Below, in pieces: positions 1 to 12,042 of a stretch of 64,000 bases of DNA; the first letter of the stretch is position 1, and each line of letters begins with the position of its first letter. The stretch is taken from assembly GCA_002900995.3 (NCBI GenBank), contig CM035305.1, positions 1,784,167-1,848,166 on the forward strand. Direction: 5' to 3'. Made by a program: the position numbers and the translations under genes. The notes beneath the pieces were generated by a model, which was not told the origin of the DNA, did not search any database, and saw nothing but the letters and a program-made list of their open reading frames with translations. This DNA comes from Ganoderma boninense (lineage: Eukaryota; Basidiomycota; Agaricomycetes; Polyporales; Polyporaceae).

Positions 1-1167
1 TTGTATGGAGGACACCATTGGACGCATATACGTCACGTTCCACAATCTCTGCATGGGAAACCTTGACCTTGCTATCGGTAGGCACGATTTTCAGGTCAGG
101 GCCGGCGATAGTGGACACTGGATGAGAGTCAGCAGGTAGTCGGCTAAGTACGGGATGCTACATACAATTAGTTGGCTTCCTGAAGGAATCCGACCATTTG
201 ACCTGCCGGCTCACATCCACGACGGTATGCATGTTGAGAATGCGCTCCATGTCATTTGACGCGAACTCGCTCTCCAAGTATAATCGCTGCAATTCCGGCA
301 ACGCATTCCACGCATCGTCGACAGGGACGAACAACGAGAGTGTCGGCGTGCTGTTCAGGAACGTCCTCAGCTCTGGCGTGAGAATCTTATGGAGGTAAGA
401 GAGGCGGGGATGTCGTGAGATCACGGTCGCTGAGAAGGATCGCGGTTAGCATTTTGGGACATTTGTTCCCTCTCGTGGTCAGAGGTGAGCATACCTAGGT
501 CCGGGGGCATTTCAAGGACAGTGTCCAGGCCAAGGAGCAAACCGTTCGTTGTATTGACGTGGTCTTTGACTACTTTTGCGCCACTGTTCCCGAACGTGTC
601 CACACCAGCCCATACAGCAGCGTCTCTGGCTGAGAGGCGAAGCCGCTGGGGGTCCGTGCCGAGGGAACCGTTCTGTGTAGGCATCCATGGAGGGGACGGA
701 GGTGGTTCATGTGATGGCGGTTCGGCGGTATCTCGCGGATAGAGCAATGTGTCATGTTCCTGTGGGGTTTGCTCGGTAGGTAGGAGCTGGAGGGTATAGT
801 TGACGAGGTGGTAGAAGAGCTGCTGGCGGAGCTGCAACTGGATATTGTCGTGAAGCTCTTGGGTATCGTCTCGCAAGGCTAGCTGCCATAGTTCATTTGA
901 GGCCGCATAGCGACTGATTGCGTCGTTAGTTGGAGCAAAGAAAGTGCTCCCATTGAGGCGATTGATGGTGGGGATGAGCCTGGCACGTTGGAGGAGCTTG
1001 ATGAGGGAGACGTAGTCGGTGTCATTACTGAGAGCATCAAGGAGTGTGAAAGATTGGACGGTCGGGGCAGGCTCGGGAGTGAGAGGAAGCGGGAGAGGGA
1101 GTTGTGCTGGGGCGACGAGGGGAAGGAAGGCAAGAAGACCGATGGGGATGGACGACCATGGCCGCAT
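1..1167 (-). CDS. Fasciclin (FAS1) domain secreted protein, 3' end missing
   Basis: The start is the ATG at 1165-1167 on the minus strand. The protein opens with a signal-peptide-like stretch (MRPWSSIPIGLLAFLPLVAPA) and a proline-rich linker. A first FAS1 domain follows: 'TLLDALSNDTDYVSLIKLLQRARLIPTI' then the hallmark 'STFFAPTNDAI'. After an intron near 431-460 with a GCTAAC branch point, a second FAS1 domain is visible ('LSYLHKILTPEL', 'LSLFVPVDDAW', 'NMHTVVDV'). After another intron it continues off the left edge ('IAGPDLKIVPTDSKVKVSH', then 'ASNGVLHT'). FAS1 domains mediate cell adhesion in secreted or surface proteins, so a cell-wall or membrane-attached glycoprotein is likely. Whether a C-terminal anchor exists cannot be seen. 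The gene is divergent from RAV1. Confidence 0.85.
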
Positions 1168-1560
1168 TGCGGAGGCAGGACACGTCGCTGAAGCTCAGAG
1201 TATGCGAGAGGAGGAGGGGGCCTGAGGACGAGAGGGTGGCAAGGAGAGGAGGCGAGTGGGCTGCGCTGAGGACACGGAAAGGAAGGGATCCGGAGGGGAA
1301 CTGTGCCGCACGCGTCCGCGGCGAGATGACGTCCTGCGTGCTCCCAGGCGCCCATGCGCGATCGGGCGTCTGTGCCGGCTCGTGTGGCATGCTCAGCGCT
1401 CAGCCCTGGCTCAGCCTTTTCTCAGCTCTCGCGGCCTTGTGGTCACTTAAGGCCCTTGATCCCGCCAGAATGCCCCGGGGGTCCCACAACAGTCCCGCAG
1501 CTCTCTAGACGCCTCTCCCCGCCCAGTCTCCGTTCGTACTCTACAGCTTCCGCCGCAATA
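1168..1560. other. Bidirectional intergenic region
   Basis: This 393-base spacer separates the divergent starts of the fasciclin gene (-) and RAV1 (+), so it must hold both promoters. It is GC-rich. Open frames across it do not resemble known proteins. No clear TATA box was seen. Confidence 0.6.
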
Positions 1561-4500
1561 ATGCTCCAACTCGTCCAGTCCTACACCGGCTGCCCACCGG
1601 CAACCCTCCAGTTCCTCCTCCTACCTCGTGAGACCCTTCTGGTCCGTCTCCCAGCTCCCACATGCGCCCCCCTGCAATGTTGACCAAGTACCACAGCTCT
1701 ACCCGTTCGCAGATTCTGTCGTCATCTTCAACACCCGCACTCTCGCTTTCGTCCGCGCACTCGCCTTCTGGGAGGTCTTCCCATCCACCCGCCATACCGT
1801 CCAATCGGTGAAATGTTTGACTGTCGAGAACGGCATGAAACTGGTATGCCCGACCCAGTACCTTGGAAACTTCCTTTTAACTCCCCACAGGTGGTCGCGT
1901 CCCTGGGCCACCGTGTCGTCGCTTGGTCTCTCTCAGGCCCCCAGAACGACTACTGGCGAGTCCATTCCTCTCTTCAGTTGTCCGAGGACCAGCATATCAC
2001 TGCTCTCAATTGCGTATCTGGTGATTCTCTATGTCCTCCATCCTTCGCTCCTTTCGACTCAACTCCTATAGGCCTTCTTGCTGTCGCCACCCTGTCTACT
2101 CTGTCTGTGTACACACTCATCTTAGAGAATGACTTGCCCACATGGTCTCTCAAGTGGTCATCCACGTATGTACAATATTCATTCGCGACGGTATGTATGT
2201 ACATTCATCCCCGATCGAACAGTGTTCCTGCCCTATCCCTTGTGCGATTCTCTCCGTCTCTCATGTACATGTCCACCACTAGTCTAGTAAGTCCAAACAG
2301 TGTCTATAACAAGAGAGATGATCCAAGCTGTGCCTATAGCGAGACAATGTAGTCCGCATATATTTGACTACCACTGGACGTCAAACTCAAGCTGTTCCAC
2401 ATCCTCGCCCAGTGACTGACCTGATATGGCGCCACTCCCCAACATCAAGCCGGTAAGTTACCTGCAAGGTTGTGCTCTGTGGTGCAAATGAATCTCACAG
2501 CCTAGCAGCGATGATCCAATCTTATATACTGTTACGGCCGATGCAACGCTTCGAATATTCATGCCAGTCTTAGACGCACCCCAATATCTCCAACTCCATT
2601 CTGCACTCGACACATTCTCCTCCCTACCATTTTCGACCGCCTCCCGGCAAAGGAACTCTGCTGTTTTCTGGTTAGATCGTGAAACCGTGATGGCAGCTTT
2701 GAAGGCGGTTCTCTCCAACCCTTCACCCGTAGACGAGGATGCGCGACGACGACGAGTACGGGAAATTTTCGAGGAGGGGTGGGACGTCTTTTTACGCGTC
2801 TTGGGTGATGGTTCGCTTGTCGTCCAGGCAGTCGCAGTACGTCACGCGAACCTTGCCTAGACTTTATTCGACATTCGTTCTAACATGAAAGACAGAACAT
2901 TGACCGTCGACCACCTACCCTTCTGAAACAATTCACCCTCCTCCAGACAGCCCCAGGTATCCTACCTGGACCCCCTGGCCACCTTTACATTGCGCCGAGT
3001 CCCAAACAGGGCACGCTCACCCTTGTCACCTGCCCCCCTCTTGCTTCCTATGAGCTTTCCATACTCCCCTTTTTCGACGCTCGCGAAGAAGGTCTAACAC
3101 AACTAGTAAATGGGGCCGAACATGGGCATACGGATGAGTCTGGTGTTGACGACTCCCAAGCCGAGACTGTGCACTACGTGAGGACGCCAAATGGGGAGGG
3201 AGTTGGCTTGATCCGCTCGGATGGATGTGGCGAGGTCTGGACATACGACTGGGCCAAGACCGGGAGCTTAGAGAAGACAGGAACATGGCAGCCCGCTGAA
3301 GCCGGACGTGTAGATGAGTTCGTGGTCATTGATGCTGGTCAGTGTCGCCGCAGACTCTACGAGCAGGCTATTGCTCATGCTTTTGAGTTGTAGGTCGCTA
3401 CTTCGCAACATACGCTTCCGAGACGGGACTACTCACCCTCCACACATCTCCCTCCGCGTCTCTCAGCGTTCCTTCACTGACCCTGCTTTTCGTGCTTTCG
3501 GCGCCACACTCAAATCCGGTGCGGACCCTTGTCGGAGTCACCACTTCCCATACTGTCCTCCTCATCTCTGCCACGCTTTCTGGGCCATCGCCTTCATTGA
3601 AGCTTGTGTCGGAGTGTGCCTTACCTCTCTCTGCGCCTCCGAAAATGGTTCTGCCGGTCGACCCAATGGCTTGGGTTGGTCAATTGGGATCGAAAGCGGA
3701 CGCCACAGAAGGTCATGACGTGCTGCTAAGTGTGTCAGAAGAGGGAGACCTTGCATTCTGGATTCCCGAAAGCTTCCTATCCGTGTCAACCGCCAACGGA
3801 GATGCTAGAGTTACAAATGGCGTGGCCAAACCGGAAACGGTATGGAAATGTACAGGGAAGGTGAGAACGGGCAAGAAGGGCATTACAATGGCGAGCTGTA
3901 GCTCTGCGAAGAAGTCGTGCTTAGGCGAGTGAACGTTTGCTCTTCTTGAACCAGAGATCGTGTCGTCTTGCTAACGCCAGTAGTGGCTCCAGTGGTATCC
4001 ACCGCAGCAGGAGATGAACTTACCATTTGGGACTCGAAAGAGTCGGAGTTCTCCCTGGGTCTTGAGTTTCGCCAAGCTTTCAGGTAATTGTTGTCAGTTT
4101 CTCACTGGTGACTTATTGAGCTTTCTCACTAGTGCGTCTGATTCGGTAACCGACCTGGACTGGACCACGACACCTGACAACCAGTCCATCCTCGGCGTTG
4201 GCTTCGCCCACAGGATCGAATTGCTATGCGAGCAACGTGCGACCTACTTTGACGAAACCCCAGGATGGGGGGTATGTTGGAAGCTGGATATGGGAAGGTT
4301 TGGAATTCTACCTTCATCCTTCAGAAAGTTTTCACGGATTGTGTTCTGCCCAGTTTGATTCCACATCCGATCAGTGATTCCATCTGGTTAGCTCGAGGAA
4401 CATTGCTGGTTGGCGCAGGCCACTTGATGTTCATGTATGGCCAGAGAGAGCAAGCTTTACTGGCTGAACCTGAGCCGGAAAGCTTGTTTGAGCATGTTGC

Positions 4501-6717
4501 TAGATTGAACGGCCCGCTAGATGACTGGAACCCGCAAATGATCCTGCAGTGTTTACTTTGGGGTGCGTCCCAAGGCTTCTGGACCGTGAGTTTCATAACC
4601 CATTTCTGTAGGCAAAGTCGAGCTGGTAAAGAAGGTTATCATCAAACTCGCACAGAACGTCGAGTCTGGCAAGGAAGCCCATGAGTGGGAGAGCCTCCCA
4701 ATAGAGCAATACTTGTCCAAAGATCGCGAGACGACCGCATCTGCGAGTTTTTAAATGTTTGACAGCGAGCGAGCTGCTGACTTCGGACGACTAGGTGAAC
4801 GGCTTCCATAAGCGCAGCCCGAAATACTCCTCGCTCTTTGACATCTCTGAAGACAAGGACGTGTATGTGTATGCGTCCTCGTGTCTGATTTATTGCTCAA
4901 CTTCGTTGATTGTGTAGCTCCGACGAAGATCCATTCTCACCTCAAGCCATTCAGAAGCTGATTGATCGACTAGAAGAGAAACCCATTCCGCACCTAACTC
5001 CCAAGGAACATGCCTCCCTATTAGTTCTTATCCAAACAACGCTCGAAGTAAGTCTGTATTTACTTAACACTACGCTAGCTGTACGCTCACCACTGCGAAG
5101 ATCCAACAACAGCGTCGCGCACTTGATCCGAATGGACTGCGATACCTTATCTCCATGCGCAGCTTCTACATCCTCAATCGACGAGCATCGGAACCAAGTA
5201 CACCGATGTCCATGGCCAATGTAACCGCGACTTGCACCGCAGCATCTGGCTTGCGACTGGAACGACGTGAACGGTTGAGATACCGTGATATGATTTGGGC
5301 GTTTCACAGTGAGAGCCAAGACCTCCTTCTCTCAACATCCGTCGCCGCATGTAGCAACGGCAAGATGAGCTGGACAGATGCACGGGCACTAGGCGTCTTC
5401 ATCTGGATGCGATCTCGAGAGGCTATGGTAGGTCGTCCTATACACCCTTCCTCTATCAATCCCCATCTTACGATATCTGTCCAATAGCGTTCGCACATGG
5501 AAGTGATAGCGCGTAACGAGTACATGGCCGGGGACAACCGCGACCCGACCGCGTGCAGTTTGCTCTACTTCGCGCTGGGAAAGGTCAAGCTGGTGCATGG
5601 CCTCTGGCGGCAAGCAGCGTGGCACAAGGAACAGCAGGTGATGTTGAAGTTCCTCAGCAATAACTTCGACGAGCCCCGGTGGCGCACTGCGGCGCAGAAA
5701 AATGCGTTCGCGTTGCTGAGCAAGCGACGATTTGGTAGGGGTTTAATCACGTCAGGCAGTCCAGAAGCCCCGCTAACGGTGTTTGCAGAATATGCTGCGG
5801 CCTTCTTCTTGCTGGGTGGTAGTCTGAAGGATGCTGTCAGCGTCTGTCTGAAGAATGTGGGAGATTGGCAGTTGGCCGTCGCCCTGGCCAGGGTTGTGGA
5901 GGGCGACCATGGACCCATCCTCCGTGACATCCTGAATGGAACCGTCATCCCGCTGGCTTTCAAAGACGGGAACAGATACCTCGCAAGTTGGGCGTTCTGG
6001 CTGCTCCGCCGACGCGACCTAGCTGTTCAGATCTTAGTGGTTAGTCGCAGCCTTCCGCGGCCATTTCAGCGTACTGTGCTCATCCAGAGCCATAGAACCC
6101 TCTGGAAGACATTGCGTCTGCACTAGAGACGGACATAACTGAGATTGGGGACCGTCACTATGACGATCCAAGCTTGGCCTTGCTCTTCTCCCAACTGAAG
6201 TCCAAGACCCTCCAGACCGCGCAGGGGACAAGCGAGATCTCCGGCCGCACCGAGTTCAACTTCGTCTTGCAAATTGCACGCGTCTTCTGCAAGATGGGTA
6301 TGTATCCCATCGATCATTATCGAAAGGTCATCTTCCTAACACTGGGTTCTAGGGTGCCACGTTCTCGCGCTTGATCTCGTCCGCTCCTGGTCGTTCCAGC
6401 GACCATCGACAGCGGTCCGCGACAGCCGCTCCATGCTTCGGCCACGTAGCCCTATCTCGACGCGTTTCGCCCTAGAGCCCGCGCTCCGCCATAAGTCCTC
6501 CATACTCATCGACATCGACGTTACCACCGCACCCCCAACACGCAGAGCGTCGCCTGCGCGATCCCCGGTTCGCGGCGCGTCACCGGCACCAATAGTGAAA
6601 GAGGAGTTTAAGGAGGAAGGCGACCTCGTTGCAAGGAAGGCAGGCATCGGCAGCCTCATGAAGTCCGCCAAGCAGGACGTCAAAGTGCCCGAGTTCGACA
6701 TGAATGCATTCTTCTGA
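1561..6717 (+). CDS. RAV1: RAVE complex subunit 1 (Rav1/DmX-like)
   Basis: Rav1 is the large WD40 subunit of the RAVE complex, which assists V-ATPase assembly on vacuolar and endosomal membranes. The start is the ATG at 1561 and the stop is at 6715-6717. The N-terminal half shows WD-type blades ('SVVIFNTRTLAFVRALAFWE', 'VVAWSLSGPQNDYWRVHSSL', 'SVYTLILENDLPTWSLKW', 'DELTIWDSKESEFSLGLEF'). The C-terminal part is the conserved Rav1p_C domain, with 'DPTACSLLYFALGKVKLVHG', 'MLKFLSNNFDEPRWRTAA', 'KNAFALLSKRRFEYAAAFFL' and the tail 'EFDMNAFF'. The gene has more than a dozen short introns. Two of them need GC-AG splicing: 3925-3980 and 4743-4794, both with donor GCGAGT. The reading frame holds throughout with no break. 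Minor exon limits, mainly the first intron at about 1628-1711, are inferred. Confidence 0.93.
3925..3980 (+). other. GC-AG intron in RAV1
   Basis: The exon ends in TTAG and the intron begins GCGAGT, has a GCTAAC branch point and ends CCAG. Only this GC donor joins 'KKSCL' to 'VVAPVVSTAAGDELTIW' in frame. The nearby GT donor does not restore the frame. Confidence 0.75.
4743..4794 (+). other. Second GC-AG intron in RAV1
   Basis: The donor is GCGAGT and the acceptor is GACTAG, with a CTGAC branch point. Using the GC donor gives 'ETTAS' joined to 'VNGFHKRSPKYSSLFDIS'. Using the adjacent GT donor leads quickly to a stop codon. Confidence 0.7.
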
Positions 6718-6970
6718 TACCTTCACTTCTCTGGGATTCTTCGGATCTTGCACAGGCATGTGCTTCGGGTGCGTTGTGAGCGCGCTGCAGTAATGAAGCG
6801 TGCGGTGAATGGATTGGGTGACAAGTACAGGGATGAGATGGGTCTTCCTACTTCTTATACACGAATGGGATATGAACTGCAAGCAAACCAGCACCGGTGA
6901 AAGTGGAAATGTGCGTGAAGACGTGAAGAGGGTAATGTGTCAAGGCTAGGGAAAGGTGTGTGTTTAACAT

Positions 6971-8549
6971 CTACGCCTCGACTTGGACGTCACGCTTCTT
7001 GAGCACGAGCTCCTTGCCGTCGAAGATCCGCTTCCAGACATCCTGCACATCCTCGACAACGGTCTCGAAGTGCGAGGTCGCGTCGTACGAGCGCGTGATG
7101 AAGATGTTGTCCGACTCGCCGGTGGAGGTGGGGGTATATATCGTAGAGACCGTGATGAACTTCTCGTACGTGGGGCCAAGGAGGTCGATACCCGGCTGAA
7201 CCTCTTGCTCAGGCCGGTCGGTCTCGACGATGGTGGAGACGATCGCGACGTAGACATCCTTCGCGCAGACGTTGTGCGTGGACGAGACGCACGCGATGTA
7301 GATATCATTCCGGCGGCCAACCTGGTTCTGCGGGATGATGATCTGCGCAGAGTCCGCATCTTCCGTCTCGGGAATGGGGTGCTTGAGGATGCAGATGGCG
7401 CGGACAACCTTGCGCTCCTCAATGACGCGGACCTTACCGTCTTGCAGAGGCTTGCCGGCGCCAAAGTAGCTGGGGTCACCGACAACTTGCTTGGCTTTGA
7501 CGGTCTCGTTGCCAGAGCGGACACCAACGAACTTGCCATCGGCGTCGGTAACGATTTCGTCAATGGGCTTGTCCAGCATGTAGGTACCGCCGTAGATGGC
7601 ACTTAGCCGCGCGAACGCCTGGGGCAGTTCGCCAAGACCATAGAGAGGGTAGATGTAGGGGGATTTGCCGTAACGAGCCATAGAAGAGGTATAGAGGACG
7701 ATACGCTCGTACGCTGGGCGAGCGGGCTTCTTTTTGTAGCTATACGATATGAGCACGAACATAGCGCTACCACAAGCGATGGGTACTCACTCGTCGTCAA
7801 GGTAGAGTGCCATGGCATGACCAATGAAATCCTGGGTACCGGGCTCAAGACCAAACTTCTCGTAGACAGCGGCCATGGTATCCTTGTCCAAGTCGACGCC
7901 TTGCCATCACGTTGTTTAGAAAGCTTGGGGCATGTGGACATTGAAGCGACTCACCTTGGTGGGTCGCCGGGTCGCCGTCCTTCCAGTTCTGTAGGAACTC
8001 AAAGAACTTCTTCGCCCTCCGCTTCTCAAAGAGGCCCATGAGTGGGCTCTTGACCGCCTCCATCTCCGTGCTAGGAACCTTGGAGATCTTGCGATCACGG
8101 TAGACGTAACTGCCGGCGATCTGCTTGAACTCGAGGTAGCGCGTCACATCGGTGTGGACAAGAATGCGGGTGAGCTCGCCAGAGGCGATAATGAACTTGG
8201 GGATGAGGTCCACGGCATAGTCGCGGTCACGACCGAGCTCCTGCGGCGGGGCAGTGCCCCTGAACTGACGGTAGAGCTATGCAGATCACGGATTTGGATA
8301 AGCATCGATGTTGAACATGGTGAAGAAACACAGATCTGACCTGTGTGAGGTTCAGGGATGCACTGTCACCGCCGTAGTAGTCGTTCCGGTCCATGTGGAG
8401 GACCTTCTTCCCCTCGACGGAGAGGAGACCAGACAGGATACATTCGGTCAAACCGGTGCCAAGAACGATGACCTGTTAATGCACGGTTGTCAAGCCCGGT
8501 TTCTCCAGGGTCGGTCTGGCAGGGAGCATACGTCGTACTCTTCATCCAT
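6971..8549 (-). CDS. GDI1: Rab GDP-dissociation inhibitor
   Basis: GDI extracts GDP-bound prenylated Rab GTPases from membranes and recycles them, so it is needed for all vesicle traffic. The start ATG is at 8547-8549 and the stop at 6971-6973. Exon 1 is very short ('MDEEYDV') and is spliced to '[18 protein letters not shown]', the GDI/REP nucleotide-fold signature. It is followed by '[20 protein letters not shown]' and '[20 protein letters not shown]', and then '[20 protein letters not shown]', the conserved region of the Rab-binding domain. The C-terminus is 'KKRDVQVEA', without the acidic tail of some animal forms. The frame is open in all exons. It is convergent with RAV1, with ends about 250 bases apart. 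Confidence 0.95.
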
Positions 8550-9726
8550 GGCTGCACTGGAGGGTCGTTAAGAGTTCGAGAGGCGATGGACGGAGAGGAG
8601 AATGTAAACACAAGGAACATGGGCTGGTGCTATATCCTCATCGATGCCACACGTGCATCGCTACTCCGTATCAAGATCCCCACCCCGATCGAACCTCTCC
8701 CCTCCTCGTCCAAGTCGCCGTTTACCCGATGTCCACGTTGAGTGCCATGGCCTTCCTCAAAATATGTGGACTTCCGAGTCCCTCGTTTGTGTCGAGATGA
8801 CCACCACGAAATCCCTTCTCCAGATTCGATACCATGCCAGACTGACAATGCAGGACAGAATCACGAGACTCGGGGTATGCGTACTGGGGCGGTACCTTTG
8901 AGCACGCTGCGTATTCCCGAAGGGCGACACCGTTCCAAGTCATCCACCCTTGAGGGACCCGTCGCTAATCGACACCTCGAGCAATGCAAGAATTTGTAAA
9001 GATGAGCTTGCGAAGTCCGCAGCCTTTCGCTCACAGTCTGGTGGCGTATCATGCGTAGAGTGGTGAGCAAGAATCTTGAGGCCTGAGGGCGCACTCATGT
9101 TGATCACTGACCTGCTTCTGAATACTTTTCAGTTGAAGCTGAACCACGAATGTAGCGCTCCCGACCTGGGCATCATATCCGTCGCAATTGCCCCTTGGGC
9201 CTTGGTTAGCCGTCCTCTTCTTACCGCGCTGCAGCAGATGCCCAACGACGACCTGCAAACCTGCAAACCCCTGAGTCAGCTTGCGTTGATGTACCATTGA
9301 TGGCGGAGAATAAACCCTCCTGTGTCTCTCAATTCTAACGGAGATCACAATTCTGGTACGGGGAACTCTTTCGGCATTTCTGGGTGGAAAGCTGTCCATG
9401 AACGCGCAGACGTCGGCGCTCCTCCGCGGTATCATCTTCTCCTCCATTCGCTGTCTGATTTGACGGTGGACACCTGCATAGCCAATGCCACCGCCGATGC
9501 CACTGGCTGCGAACGAATAGGACTCTCCAATTATTTTGGGAGGTAGCAATGCAACAGCTGAATCTATCAGACCGTCACTCTTTTCTCGCCGCCTAGCCCC
9601 ACCATACCCCAGCTCCACATCCCACACCCACGACCACCGAGTCTCCGTCTTCCGCTGGTGCGAGCATAGGTCTTGCTTTCTTTCTTTCTTTCTTTCTTCG
9701 GTCACCGGCCGTGGCTGGCTACCACT
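8550..9726. other. Intergenic region; possible small gene on the minus strand
   Basis: This 1.2-kb gap lies between divergent GDI and the seven-helix gene. The only suggestive frame is on the minus strand at about 9425-9590. It encodes 'LPPKIIGESYSFAASGIGGG' followed by a basic segment and could be an exon of a small membrane protein. No ATG with clear splice signals links it to a full gene, and I do not recognise it. The rest of the region holds nothing I can support. Confidence 0.3.
9674..9697. repeat. (CTTT)n microsatellite
   Basis: About five to six perfect tetranucleotide units lie just upstream of the seven-helix membrane protein gene, a simple length-variable tract. Confidence 0.9.
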
Positions 9727-11105
9727 ATGAAGGGCCCTGACGACATCATAGCAGCGCAGGTACCGTTTCTGAGCATTCTGAGCATCCTGCTCCGCTGATC
9801 GTCCCTCTTAGTTTTTCTCCTTCTTCTTCGAATCTCTCTTCTTTGGAATATTCTTGGTCTTGTACGGCGTCGCCCTGTGGGTCCGCTTGCGCAAGGGCGA
9901 CAGAGCGAGAAGCATACTCCTTCAAGTCGGGGCATCGACCCTCATGCTGCTTCTCGCCAGTGCGGTACGTACCACATGTCACTCCCACTACGAGGCAGAA
10001 TTTTTCATTTGTCACAGCACCTCATTGTCGATGTGGTGCGAGGGTTTGAAGCGTTTGTCAATCAGCATGGCCCCCACCACAACCCGTTCGATTACTTTGT
10101 TAATGCAGGGAAGCCGACCTTCATGGCAAAGATGGTTATATATGTGACGCAAACACTCCTGGGAGACTTGGTTATGGTATGTTCTCAACTTGTATTTGCT
10201 TAGGCCCATGTCTGATGTGCCTAAGACATACCGCGCCTACATCATCTCGGGCTATAAGTTAACTACAATCGTAGTCCCTGCGGTGCTGTGCATTGCTACA
10301 GCAGGTCGGTCACATCGTGTCCTAACTTATTCCTTCTAATGTGCATAGTGAGTGGATACACTACATGCGCCATATTCCCACGGGACAAGAGCTGGCCGGA
10401 TGTTGAACACGACACGGCGTCGAAGTGGCTCGCCGCCTTCCTCGTGCTTGCTACTATTTCCAACCTCTGGACAACAAGTGAGTCCAATTCTGATATTCAC
10501 GACACTCCTCGGTAACATTTCCGTGCATGCAACAGCCTTGATAATATTCCTAATCAACCGGTCCAATCGAAACACACTGAATGAGGGAGGCATCTCTGTG
10601 GCTGCCCAGCGTGGTGTTGTGGTCACTATCGTCCAGTCTGCCATGCTCTATACGCTAGCTCTCTTCTTCTTGCTAGTCACCTTCAGTGCGAACGTCAACC
10701 CAGAACTGTTTTGCATCGATGCCCTTACGCCCCTTATAGTAAGATTACGCTTTCTTCGCATTCACGTAGTCTGGGGCTCATGTACGCACGCACTAGGGCA
10801 TATCTTTCACGCTAATAGTCGTCATAACCGGGCTCCGTGGGTGGGGAGGCGATGAGCAAAAGCAGGAGCCTGCCTACAACGCCAATGGGGATGGCAGAAA
10901 CCCTCGGGTCCCTCAGCTGCACCGTCTGGCAACTGCGTCCAAGAAGTTGCGCCTCGCTACGGCTACCATAACGTCGGCTTTCAAACCTGACGACAGAGCC
11001 GCTCATGGAATATTGGACAACGAAATATACACCCCTGACGCTCAGAGGGGTCGTCTCAGGATCTACAAGACATTGCCGGTGAGTTGCAAGCGTGTTGTAG
11101 TATAA
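9727..11105 (+). CDS. Seven-helix-type integral membrane protein
   Basis: The gene is reassembled from about seven exons, each joined by clean GT-AG introns. The start is the ATG at 9727 (MKGPDDIIAAQ) and the likely stop TAA is at 11103-11105. Hydrophobic segments follow one another: 'FFFESLFFGIFLVLYGVALW', 'GASTLMLLLASA', 'YVTQTLLGDLVM', then 'IYRAYIISGYKLTTIVVPAV', 'WLAAFLVLATISNLWT', 'ALIIFLINR' and 'MLYTLALFFLLVTFS'. The cytosolic tail is polar ('ATASKKLRLATATITSAF'). The layout, including a conserved 'D..(M/I)IYR..(I/V)' after helix three, matches a large family of uncharacterised membrane proteins in mushroom-forming fungi. Those proteins resemble seven-helix receptors, but no ligand or signalling role is known. 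The role here is therefore unknown. Confidence 0.75.
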
Positions 11106-12042
11106 ACTGAAAATATCAACCTTGTCTCGTTCATGCACAGCCTCTGCCACTTTTTGCGGCGTCGGAGCTGGCGAAAGGCAGTCGGTCCGGAAAGTGGTTC
11201 TAACCCTTGGGGTGCATTGACACTATGGACTGGCCTGTCTTGCAGTGTAATGTGGACCAGCCAGCAACGTGGTTCAGATTTGGGACAATGAAGACGGTGT
11301 CTAACAGAGCAGGTGTTCACGTGATTGTCCGGCTTCAAGTGGAAACGATACCAGCAGTCGTGGTCGCGTCTTGCAATTGATTGTGATGTCGCCATGCGCC
11401 ATGTGCCATCGCTCAGCCCCCTTCCATCTCACGGCCGTCCCGGAGACTGCACGCATGTCGAATCTCCGCGTGAGCCAAGGCGACACCTGAGGGGCACGGT
11501 GCCCACACAGAGCCCTCGAAATGCTTCTCTTACGACATTGGATGCTCGCACCCTCACCGCTCTGCAAAATGCGCCGATATCTCGTGGATCGAATGTTGCA
11601 TGCACGGATGTGATGTTCGAGGGACACAGCGATCTTCATCTTGCCACTGGCCGGGCCGGCCATCGATACGAGGATATTTGGAATCGCCTAGGCCAAGGCG
11701 CACATGGAGGCTGTAAGTGGCTGGCGCGGAGATGGTGGACTGGGAGTGACTAGAGTAGGGTGGAAGGGACGAGACACGTTGGCAGGGACGTAATGGCCTG
11801 GGCAGAGCCTTGGCCAATAGATGCGGTGCGAACTGGAGTGTGCGGCGGCGAATGGGGCGGCGCGAGGTTGTCGCGAGGGCTTCCTTATGCGGGTGCGAAG
11901 AGAGGCCGCGAGATAAACTGGGTCCATGTCATCGAACGATCATCATCCGCCTTAGCTCCGCGCCTCGCACCGTACATAAACCCAATCGTGCATCTCTGCG
12001 CCCTCTCTCCATACCCCCAGCCCGTCTCCCTCCCTCTGAGCC
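11106..12042. other. Intergenic region upstream of pyruvate kinase
   Basis: This is a 937-base non-coding stretch. Several frames are open by chance because of GC content but resemble nothing known. The right end holds the pyruvate kinase promoter. Confidence 0.6.
11972..12040 (+). promoter_or_regulatory. Putative core promoter of pyruvate kinase
   Basis: A TATA-like CATAAAC lies about 67 bases before the ATG. It is followed by a long pyrimidine-rich tract running almost to the start codon. CT-rich leaders of this kind are common before highly expressed fungal genes. The assignment rests on position and composition only. Confidence 0.4.

Noticed and set aside
9049..9705. Minus-strand frame of 218 codons upstream of the seven-helix gene.
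   Set aside because: It begins without a convincing ATG, includes the CTTT microsatellite, and only a short middle part looks protein-like. Kept as a low-level finding, not called as a gene.
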